Shown here: positions 1-6,303 of the stretch, piece by piece
How the letters are laid out: each line of letters begins with the position of its first letter
Numbering within the stretch: the first letter of the stretch is position 1
DNA from: an uncultured Chromatiaceae bacterium
Lineage (GTDB): Bacteria; Pseudomonadota; Gammaproteobacteria; Enterobacterales; Alteromonadaceae
Reading direction: 5' to 3'
Length of the DNA: 20,496 nucleotides
NCBI GenBank assembly: GCA_946482615.1
Contig: CAMLSF010000058.1
Coordinates: forward strand, 1 to 20,496
Notes under the pieces: generated by a model
Told to the model about the DNA's origin: nothing
Seen by the model: the letters and a program-made list of their open reading frames with translations, nothing else
The model's database searches: none
Program-made: the position numbers and the translations under genes

Positions 1-32
1 CTCAGGCCACAGTGTTTTGTGGCCTGAGTTTT
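1..32. terminator. Rho-independent terminator hairpin at the left edge
   Basis: Bases 1-10 and 19-28 are perfect reverse complements (CTCAGGCCAC / GTGGCCTGAG) around an 8-base loop. The stem is followed on the plus strand by TTTT (29-32). It sits 10 bases beyond the stop of the last reb-like gene on the minus strand, so it probably ends that operon. The minus-strand T-tract would lie outside the window. The plus-side T-run means it could also serve a gene arriving from the left. Confidence 0.75.
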
Positions 33-38
33 ACTGCA

Positions 39-311
39 TCAACTTTTAGGGGCATCCTGCATTTTGGCTACAGCCAGTGCATCAGCCATAGTATCTACGC
101 TATAAATCTGCATAACGCCTTGAGTGGTTGCGGCCTGCGCCAGAATATTTTGTTGCTGCTGATTACTGACTGCGTTCTCAAACAAAATACCTGTGGAATG
201 AGCCATGCTCTGGTACAAAGCCCCCATCGCCATGGCTGGAGCTTCTGCTACTACCTGAACATTGCTTTGGGTGACTGCATCTGTGATTTGGCTATTGACT
301 GTATCGGCCAT
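39..311 (-). CDS. RebB family R-body protein (copy 1)
   Basis: A 90-aa protein of the RebB ('killing trait') family. In Caedibacter, R-bodies are coiled protein ribbons built from small Reb proteins, and they extend when triggered. The assignment rests on the family pattern: QITDAVTQ near residues 8-15, an AP pair, a LYQ..AH segment, NAVSNQQQQ, then QAATTQGV and a YSVDT tail. The second RebB gene at 762-974 shares QITDAVTQ, LYQ..AH and NAVSNQQ, so the two are paralogues. No signal peptide or membrane helix is visible, which fits cytoplasmic assembly. The start ATG has an AAAGGAG ribosome site. It is the last gene of a three-gene minus-strand operon, 69 bases after the middle gene and just before a hairpin terminator. 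Family membership is clear. Whether this cell makes R-bodies is inference. Confidence 0.85.
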   Translation of the reverse strand: MADTVNSQITDAVTQSNVQVVAEAPAMAMGALYQSMAHSTGILFENAVSNQQQQNILAQAATTQGVMQIYSVDTMADALAVAKMQDAPKS

Positions 312-380
312 TCTAATTCTCCTTTGTTGAGTCTGTTCTTACTGCTTTTGTCAAAGCAGGATGTTTTCAATATTGTTTAG

Positions 381-746
381 TTAACTTGTTGTTTTATCGT
401 CAAAAGCTGTTGAGACTGAGCCAGCTGCTGCGGTCATTTCACGCGCAAAAGTAGTTAAAGCCTGCAATGCATCTGTGACTGCATTTAATGCAACTTTGCC
501 CTGATCTGTGGTTTTTTCCTGAGTGGCCAGTTGTGCCGCTTTCGCCAGTGCCACTAACAAAAGTTGCTCGCTGCCTTGCAAAAAAGAACGCATATCTTCA
601 AGCATTAAAGCCGCTGTCTGATTGGCCATAATCCGGCTTGCTGCTGATGCAAGTTGCGGGTTGGCCTGGATCAGGTGCTGATAAACGGCTTGAATTTGTT
701 CGTTCGTCTGGTCCGGATCTGAGTGGGTCTCTGCTGTGCTGGTCAT
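381..746 (-). CDS. Unrecognised small protein within the reb operon
   Basis: A 121-aa protein of a family I do not recognise. It is rich in Ala, Gln, Thr and Leu, has no cysteine, no signal peptide and no obvious membrane segment. It reads as mostly helical: an acidic polar N-terminus (residues 1-15), then helix-like stretches around 16-30, 35-75 and 85-110, ending in a Ser/Thr-rich tail. It lacks the QITDAVTQ and NAVSNQQ signatures of its RebB neighbours, so I do not call it RebB. The ATG has a GGGAG ribosome site and lies 15 bases after the upstream RebB stop, which supports co-transcription. Its position between two R-body structural genes suggests an assembly, length-control or accessory role for the ribbon (inference). 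It could also be a divergent Reb structural subunit. Confidence 0.7.
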   Translation of the reverse strand: MTSTAETHSDPDQTNEQIQAVYQHLIQANPQLASAASRIMANQTAALMLEDMRSFLQGSEQLLLVALAKAAQLATQEKTTDQGKVALNAVTDALQALTTFAREMTAAAGSVSTAFDDKTTS

Positions 747-761
747 TTGATGGCTCCCGGC

Positions 762-974
762 TTAGCTTTTCAGCACTTTAACGGCCTGAGCCACAATAGC
801 CGGATTAAGCTGATTCAGGTTCTGCTGATTGCTGACTGCGTTATGCATGGCAAGCCCCAAAGCATGAGCGCTGAGCTGATATAAAGTGGCGATAGCCTGG
901 CAAGGAGCATTGCTCAGTACAGTGGTATTGGTTTGGGTTACGGCATCGGTGATTTGCGGATTAACAATACTCAT
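762..974 (-). CDS. RebB family R-body protein (copy 2, short)
   Basis: A 70-aa RebB-family protein and the first gene of the minus-strand reb operon. It carries the same landmarks as copy 1: QITDAVTQ at about residues 7-14, an AP pair, a LYQ..AH segment and NAVSNQQ. It stops about 20 residues earlier and lacks the QAATTQGV and YSVDT tail. One cysteine (about residue 25) follows the conserved AP. The ATG has a GGAGAA ribosome site. Keeping a core-only and a tailed RebB side by side suggests the two are not redundant. They may be different ribbon subunits, or a subunit and an assembly factor (inference). Confidence 0.83.
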   Translation of the reverse strand: MSIVNPQITDAVTQTNTTVLSNAPCQAIATLYQLSAHALGLAMHNAVSNQQNLNQLNPAIVAQAVKVLKS

Positions 975-1083
975 GGTTTCTCCAGTTGGTGTTTCAGTGG
1001 TGGATATAAAGCTGCTTTTTTGTAGCTTTTTGTGATGTCCCTGAGGCTACTTTGTCAATGGCACTGACGGCCGGACTGCTAAG

Positions 1084-1112
1084 ACTATAGGTTGTAGTTG
1101 ATATAGGTGCAA
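1084..1112 (-). promoter_or_regulatory. Candidate sigma-70 promoter for the reb operon
   Basis: Reading the minus strand, TTGCAC (1112-1107) is followed after exactly 17 bases by TATAGT (1089-1084), which matches TATAAT at five of six positions. The start point would be near 1077, giving a leader of about 100 bases before the first RebB gene. A TTGACA hexamer at 1058-1053 on the same strand has no good -10 partner and is the weaker alternative. Confidence 0.45.
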
Positions 1113-1186
1113 ATTGAGTGGCGAAACAAAGACTTTTCCTGTGATCGGAATTTATCAGTGAGGGTGAATATTTCTCCGTTTGTGAG

Positions 1187-1215
1187 TTGACAGTCTATTA
1201 ATCATACAATAGCAT
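1187..1215 (+). promoter_or_regulatory. Candidate sigma-70 promoter for the TonB-dependent receptor
   Basis: A perfect TTGACA (1187-1192) is separated by 17 bases from TAGCAT (1210-1215), a four-of-six match to TATAAT. A TACAAT at 1205-1210 is closer to consensus but only 12 bases from the -35. The predicted start point, about 1222, lies beside an upstream in-frame ATG at 1226 and supports translation from 1307 instead. Confidence 0.5.
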
Positions 1216-1306
1216 GATTTGAGAAATGATAAAAAAATACCTCAAAGGTCTGCTGTGTTTTGACCGGGAAGGTGTACTAAAACCACGACAAGGGGAGAAG
1301 AAGCTC

Positions 1307-4135
1307 ATGTTTAAGCGATCCGTCTTAAGCAGCGCTGTATCTATGGCTATGGTTTTTTTAAGTCAGCCAGTGACAGCAGCGCAAGAAGACAACAAAGCAA
1401 CAGAAGTCGAAATCATTGAAGTTAAAGGTATTCGGGGCAGTCTGAATAAGGCGCTGGGTGTAAAGCGTCACAACGAACAAATTGTTGATGCCATAGTGGC
1501 AGAAGACATAGGCAAGTTTCCGGATAATAACGTGGTTGAATCCTTGCAGCGTGTGACAGGTGTACAGGTCACTAACCGTGGTTCAGGTGAGATTTCCGCT
1601 GTCTCCATTCGTGGTTTAAGTGATATCACCACCACAGTCAACGGACGTAATATTTTTACCGCTTCAGGCACTGCAGTCGCACTGCAGGACATTCCAGCCA
1701 GTTTGCTAAAACAGGTGGATGTCTATAAAACCCGTTCTGCCAGTCAGATTGAAAGTGGTATAGCCGGTGCCATTGATGTCAAAACGCACCGGCCTTTTGA
1801 TTTTGACGGCGCTAAGTTTATTGCCAACGCCCGCGGTATTTACACCGAACAAAATGAAGAAATTAATCCGACATTCAGCGCTTTAGCCAGTAACAACTGG
1901 GAACTGGACTCAGGTCAGTTTGGGGCTTTGGTGAATATCTCCTATTCCAGAATGCGCTATCGTGATCAAAGCGTGACAGCCGGCGCCATGTTGCCCTTTA
2001 TGACAGAAAATCCGGCGGCGCCTTTTACTCCGTACGAACGCATTTACCTTGATAAGCCAGGGGTCGCCGAAAATCCAATCTGGCAACCGGGTTTATTAGC
2101 TGGTTTACCATCAAACCAGGGCGCTACTTTGGATATCAATGGTGTGGCAACCCCTTACTTGCTGAGTCGTGATGCTATATTCCAAAGTGACTACAATGGT
2201 GAACGTGAACGTCCTGCAGCCAACATCTCCTTGCAGTTTGCTCCGAATGAAAAATCTGAGTATGTGTTTGAATCCTTTTATAACGGTTTTCGTAACGAAG
2301 GTTTTAATAGCCTGTTGTTCTCCTTTGCTGACTGGTGGGGCGGTTATGAAAATATGACACCTTCTCAGGCCGCTGCTGCTGCCAATGTGCAGTTGCATCC
2401 GGGCACTAATATTGTCAAATCCCGTTCTGTCAACGATCCCTGGGTCTTTACCAGCGGGGATTTATCTACAGGCAAAACCGACAGCTACCTGCATGCTTTC
2501 GGTGGTACATGGGATCTGTCCGATTACATGACGTTAAAATCTGAGCTGGTCTATCAGGACAGTGAATACAACAGCGATTTTTTTGCCATGCGTTTTGTGC
2601 GGCCTGGCAATAACTACAAACTGAATGTCGACTTTAATGAAAACGGTGGTATTCCTGGTTTTAACTTTGAAGACAATCCGGCGACCGCAGCTATGGATGA
2701 GTCCAGTATGGCCGATCCATCTGCATACCTGACCGATAGCATGTATGACAATGCTAACAAAGACGAAGGGGATGCTGTTACTTTTACCTCTGATTTGTCC
2801 TATCGGCTGGATGGTTTTTTCACCACAGTAGAAACAGGTGTACGTTACGACAAGCGTGGGGCAACTACCTCATTCAGCCGCCAGGATCGTTGCTGTGGTG
2901 GAGCCGTGAATGTGGGGACAATAGAAGGGCTGGCTTCGATCAACTCTGGTTTTATGGATGGTGAAGCCAATGTACCTACCACCTGGGCTGTGGCCAATGG
3001 TTATTATATCCGCAATAACGCTGATGAGTTCCGTACTATGTACGGCTTAAATAAACTGGATTTGCAGCGTTCTTTTGATATTGATGCCACCACTTTGTCT
3101 TTGTATCTGCAGGGAAAATTTGAAACCGATGTCGCAGGTCGTGCACTCAACGGTGAAATCGGTGCCCGTTATACTGGTATTGATACAGACTCCACCTTCT
3201 ATCAGGAAAGTGCTCCTGGAACAGTGCAAAACACCACTGCTGGCGAGAGCAAAACCCGTAAAATTCTGCCTAGTCTGACCGCCCGCTATCAGCTGACTGA
3301 TGACTTGCAGGCCCGTCTTGCTTATACCGAAACTTTACGTTACCCGGCCTTTGGTGATTTAAATCCGCTGATCATCTACAACGAAGATGTGACTGGGATT
3401 GGTTATGGTACTGCAGGGGGCGGTAATCCGGATTTAAAACCTACCGAGTCGAAGAACTATGACCTGTCACTGGAATGGTATTTTGCTGAAGCCAGCTCTT
3501 TGTACGGTACTTTGTTCAGACGTGACATTGATGGCTTTGTTGTTGGCTTCCGCCGTTCTGTCACAGCGCCAAAATCAGCAACAGATCCAACACCTTATAA
3601 GTTTGTACTGACGCAACCATACAATGCTTCTAATGGCGAGTTGTCTGGTGCTGAAATTGGTCTGGTCTGGTTCCCGGACTACTTACCTGAAGCTTTAGAT
3701 GGTTTTGGTGTGCAGGCCAGTTATACACGCTTGTCTTCACAACAAACCACACCTGATACCAACAGTGAAGGTGAAATTACCGGCTACAGAGACACAGACC
3801 TGTTTGGTGTGTCGGACTCGTCATACAGCCTGGTGCTGGCATACGATAAAAACGATTTGGGTATGAGATTATCTTACTCATGGCGTGAAGGTTTCCTGGC
3901 AAACTATGAAGCGGCTCTGTTTGCCAATCCACTGGAAATGCGCCGTAAATCTGAAGCCAGTATGGACTTTCAGTTAAGCTACAAACTGACAGAACAGTTT
4001 GAGATCACGCTGGATGGCACTAACCTGACTAATGAGCTGTATCAAAGCTACTACGGTAATAACGCCACTACAGGTAACTTTGGTACAGCTTTATACAGCC
4101 GTACTTTCGCCTTAGGTGTTCGTTACAGCATGTAA
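1307..4135 (+). CDS. TonB-dependent outer-membrane receptor
   Basis: A 942-aa receptor that imports a ligand across the outer membrane with energy from TonB-ExbB-ExbD. I place the start at 1307. It has an AGGGGAG ribosome site at 1291-1297 and opens directly with a signal peptide (MFKRS, hydrophobic core, cleavage near residue 24-25). The frame stays open back to an ATG at 1226, but that would put 27 polar residues before the signal. After the signal come a TonB-box-like IIEVKGIRG (36-44) and a plug with DIGKFPDNNVVESLQRVTGV (67-86) and the IRG..D..TTTVNGR region (101-114). The long remainder fits a 22-strand barrel. The plug pattern matches the TonB-Xanth-Caul receptor family (TIGR01782), whose members often import oligosaccharides. 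The substrate here cannot be read, since no sugar-degradation genes lie nearby. An adjacent cysteine pair (QDRCCGG) lies in a predicted loop. Confidence 0.92.
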   Translation: MFKRSVLSSAVSMAMVFLSQPVTAAQEDNKATEVEIIEVKGIRGSLNKALGVKRHNEQIVDAIVAEDIGKFPDNNVVESLQRVTGVQVTNRGSGEISAVSIRGLSDITTTVNGRNIFTASGTAVALQDIPASLLKQVDVYKTRSASQIESGIAGAIDVKTHRPFDFDGAKFIANARGIYTEQNEEINPTFSALASNNWELDSGQFGALVNISYSRMRYRDQSVTAGAMLPFMTENPAAPFTPYERIYLDKPGVAENPIWQPGLLAGLPSNQGATLDINGVATPYLLSRDAIFQSDYNGERERPAANISLQFAPNEKSEYVFESFYNGFRNEGFNSLLFSFADWWGGYENMTPSQAAAAANVQLHPGTNIVKSRSVNDPWVFTSGDLSTGKTDSYLHAFGGTWDLSDYMTLKSELVYQDSEYNSDFFAMRFVRPGNNYKLNVDFNENGGIPGFNFEDNPATAAMDESSMADPSAYLTDSMYDNANKDEGDAVTFTSDLSYRLDGFFTTVETGVRYDKRGATTSFSRQDRCCGGAVNVGTIEGLASINSGFMDGEANVPTTWAVANGYYIRNNADEFRTMYGLNKLDLQRSFDIDATTLSLYLQGKFETDVAGRALNGEIGARYTGIDTDSTFYQESAPGTVQNTTAGESKTRKILPSLTARYQLTDDLQARLAYTETLRYPAFGDLNPLIIYNEDVTGIGYGTAGGGNPDLKPTESKNYDLSLEWYFAEASSLYGTLFRRDIDGFVVGFRRSVTAPKSATDPTPYKFVLTQPYNASNGELSGAEIGLVWFPDYLPEALDGFGVQASYTRLSSQQTTPDTNSEGEITGYRDTDLFGVSDSSYSLVLAYDKNDLGMRLSYSWREGFLANYEAALFANPLEMRRKSEASMDFQLSYKLTEQFEITLDGTNLTNELYQSYYGNNATTGNFGTALYSRTFALGVRYSM

Positions 4136-4160
4136 GCTAAAAGCTTAAGTTAACCTTTGA

Positions 4161-4190
4161 AACACCGGACTTAGTGCCGGTGTTTTTTTT
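4161..4190 (+). terminator. Rho-independent terminator after the receptor gene
   Basis: An 8-bp perfect stem (AACACCGG 4161-4168 / CCGGTGTT 4177-4184) with an 8-base loop is followed by an unbroken T-run to 4190. It lies 25 bases after the receptor stop codon. Confidence 0.9.
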
Positions 4191-4283
4191 CAGTTGCAGA
4201 AGCCCTGTTCCAGAACCTCTTGTTCAGTACCAGAAAAATGGCTTGCTCTGCAAATTCTCCCGGCCTTCCCTGTATTAATTCTT

Positions 4284-4355
4284 CAACAGTCTGGTATTCT
4301 GGCGGCTGAACTTGTTATTGCAGGTTTTATCGTTTTTAACTGCGACAGACTGTTG
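4284..4355 (+). repeat. 10-bp inverted repeat in the leader of the GGDEF-EAL gene
   Basis: CAACAGTCTG (4284-4293) and CAGACTGTTG (4346-4355) are perfect reverse complements, 52 bases apart, and end 23 bases before the start codon. The spacer also contains a weaker GCAG...CTGC pairing (4319-4343 region) that could form an inner hairpin. A poor promoter match (TTGTTA 4312-4317, 17 bases, TTTAAC 4335-4340) sits inside the repeat. If transcription starts upstream of 4284, the repeat could fold as a leader structure close to the ribosome site. Otherwise it may be a protein-binding site. Confidence 0.45.
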
Positions 4356-4378
4356 TACATTCAGGCACAAGGCGGGAT

Positions 4379-6247
4379 ATGAAGCAGCGGACCTTTTTTG
4401 ATTTTTCAGCCAGCACCGACATGATAGCTTTGACCGCTAACCAACTCAGGCGATTAAAACAAATCGTTTGGATTTGTCTGGTGGCTGTGATCTGTGGGGT
4501 TTTCCCTTCAGGCCCAAAGTCATCTGCTATTTTGCTGGTCACAGCTCTGGGTCTGGCCTGCATTTTAGTGTTGCTTTACCTATCTAAAGTCCGTTTTGCC
4601 ACAGGTGCCTTGTTGTGGCTGTTGACCTTAATGATCTGCAGCCTGATCAGTATCAATTTAGGTATTTTTGATCTGATGCTGCTGGGTTATCCGCTGGTGC
4701 TGGCTTATGCAGCTATGTACAGCGGCCGGCGTTTTTATCTGCTGTTATTTGGTTTTATTCTGTTGTTTTGCTCTACTCTGGCTCTGGCTACTTTGTATGG
4801 CTGGATCGAATTCCGTCAGCCCCAGCCCACATTCAACACTTTTGTCACATTAAATATTTTGCTTATTGTCAGCGGTTTTACCATGAGGCTGATCGCCCGT
4901 GATACCAAAGATGCTTTATTGCAGTTAAAGCAGGAGAACGAAAGGGTCGTAAAATCTCAGCTGGAAATTCAGCGTTTGGCTCAGCATGACCCTCTGACCG
5001 GATTAGTAAACCGGACTCAATGTGAACTGGCATTCCAACGAGCTATAGCGGCAAAACCTCAGGAACAGGTCGCCTTATTGTTTATTGATTTAGATAATTT
5101 TAAGCCTATTAATGATGCTCTGGGGCATCAGGCTGGTGACGAAGTATTAAAGCAACTGGCAGCTGCTTTGCGCTCTGAGTTGTCGGAACAGGATATAGTG
5201 AGTCGCTTTGGCGGCGATGAATTTGTGGTGATCTTAACCCAATGGCAACAGCTGTCTGAGCTTGAGCAATCTGTACAGCGCATACTGCAAAGCTGCCAGC
5301 AGGAATTTGTGATACAGCAACAAAAAGTCCAGTTATCGGCCTCAGTGGGCCTGACTTTGTCGCCACAGGACGGTGCCGATTTTCATCAGCTGTGTAAAAA
5401 AGCAGATACTGCTATGTATCAGGCGAAAAAAATGGGGCGTAACAGATTCTGCTGGTATCACTCCGATATGGAGCAACAACAGCTGGATAAGTTTAATCTG
5501 ATGATGCGTCTGCGCATGGCCGTCAAACAGCAGATTTTTACTGTGGCTTATCAGCCAACCTATGATCTGAAAACCAATGATATCAGTGGCGCTGAAGCTT
5601 TATTGCGCTGGACTGATGCTGAATTGGGCGTCATTCCGCCTGATGTATTTATTCCGCTTGCAGAAGAAACCGGCCTTATTCAGGAGCTGGGGCTTTTTGT
5701 GTTGCAGCAAGCCTGCGCTCAGGCTGTGTTGTGGCAGCGCTCTGGTGCAGCCATCACAATGGCTGTGAATATTTCCGTCATGCAGTTTAAACAAGCGGAC
5801 TTACCAGCTGTAGTCACAAAAGTACTCAATGATACAGGCCTGGCCGCGCCGTTACTGGAGCTGGAACTGACCGAATCTGTGCTGATTGAGGACACCAGCT
5901 CAGTGAAACAACAAATACAGCAGTTGTCCGCTTTGGGTGTACGTTTTGCTATAGATGACTTTGGTACCGGTTATTCAAATTTGGGGTATCTGAGCCAGTT
6001 TAACCTGAGCAGTTTAAAAATAGACCGCTCTTTTGTCTCCCGTATCCGGCAAAACGACAAAGACCTGGCCTTAGTCAATGGCATTATTCAACTGGCCGGT
6101 AGTTTAGGTTTGCACACTGTGGCTGAAGGAGTTGAGGACAATCAAAGTCTGGCGTTGTTACAGCGGGCTGGTTGCAGCTGTGCTCAGGGCTATTTCTGGT
6201 CAAAAGCTGTATCAGCGCAGGAGTTTGAAAAGCTGCTGGCGCAATAA
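4379..6247 (+). CDS. Membrane-anchored GGDEF-EAL (c-di-GMP turnover) protein
   Basis: A 622-aa hybrid cyclic-di-GMP enzyme. Residues 28-170 hold five or six hydrophobic membrane segments, a sensor-like module I cannot name. A short coiled-coil linker (178-200) leads to a GGDEF domain with an intact GGDEF motif (278-282) and the FIDLDNFK..ND metal and substrate region (235-246). The inhibitory I-site RxxD is degenerate (S269-x-x-D272), so product inhibition is probably lost. The EAL domain (about 376-615) keeps EAL (406-408), N464, the ELTES glutamate, DDFGTGYS (526-533), K547 and E583, so it should hydrolyse c-di-GMP. Either activity may dominate, or GGDEF may serve as a GTP-sensing partner (inference). 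The start follows AAGGCGGG. It is a single-gene unit between two terminators, with a possible structured leader. Confidence 0.93.
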   Translation: MKQRTFFDFSASTDMIALTANQLRRLKQIVWICLVAVICGVFPSGPKSSAILLVTALGLACILVLLYLSKVRFATGALLWLLTLMICSLISINLGIFDLMLLGYPLVLAYAAMYSGRRFYLLLFGFILLFCSTLALATLYGWIEFRQPQPTFNTFVTLNILLIVSGFTMRLIARDTKDALLQLKQENERVVKSQLEIQRLAQHDPLTGLVNRTQCELAFQRAIAAKPQEQVALLFIDLDNFKPINDALGHQAGDEVLKQLAAALRSELSEQDIVSRFGGDEFVVILTQWQQLSELEQSVQRILQSCQQEFVIQQQKVQLSASVGLTLSPQDGADFHQLCKKADTAMYQAKKMGRNRFCWYHSDMEQQQLDKFNLMMRLRMAVKQQIFTVAYQPTYDLKTNDISGAEALLRWTDAELGVIPPDVFIPLAEETGLIQELGLFVLQQACAQAVLWQRSGAAITMAVNISVMQFKQADLPAVVTKVLNDTGLAAPLLELELTESVLIEDTSSVKQQIQQLSALGVRFAIDDFGTGYSNLGYLSQFNLSSLKIDRSFVSRIRQNDKDLALVNGIIQLAGSLGLHTVAEGVEDNQSLALLQRAGCSCAQGYFWSKAVSAQEFEKLLAQ

Positions 6248-6249
6248 AA

Positions 6250-6273
6250 AAGGGCTAACCTGAGTTAGCCCTT
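6250..6273. terminator. Bidirectional terminator between convergent genes
   Basis: A 9-bp perfect stem (AAGGGCTAA 6250-6258 / TTAGCCCTT 6265-6273) with a 6-base loop. On the minus strand it is followed by a run of T (complement of 6246-6251), so it is a good terminator for the RND operon. The plus-side T-run is short, so it is weaker for the GGDEF-EAL gene. Confidence 0.85.
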
Positions 6274-6303
6274 AATGTTGGACTTTAGTGCAGACAGCTG
6301 CTG

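Noticed and set aside
12..380. Plus-strand open frame of 122 codons across the left RebB gene
   Set aside because: It is the complement of a clear RebB family gene with a ribosome site. The product is low-complexity and rich in Leu/Cys/His with no family look.
1226..1306. Upstream in-frame extension of the TonB-dependent receptor
   Set aside because: It would place 27 polar residues before the signal peptide and begins at the predicted transcript start. The internal ATG has a good ribosome site.
4136..4378. Possible c-di-GMP riboswitch upstream of the GGDEF-EAL gene
   Set aside because: I looked for the conserved GEMM-type core and tetraloop-receptor pattern and did not see it. Only the 10-bp inverted repeat stands out.
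4194..4382. 62-codon plus-strand frame before the GGDEF-EAL gene
   Set aside because: No ribosome site, and the start lies at the receptor's terminator. It crosses the leader repeat and overlaps the GGDEF-EAL start; the composition is unlike a real protein.
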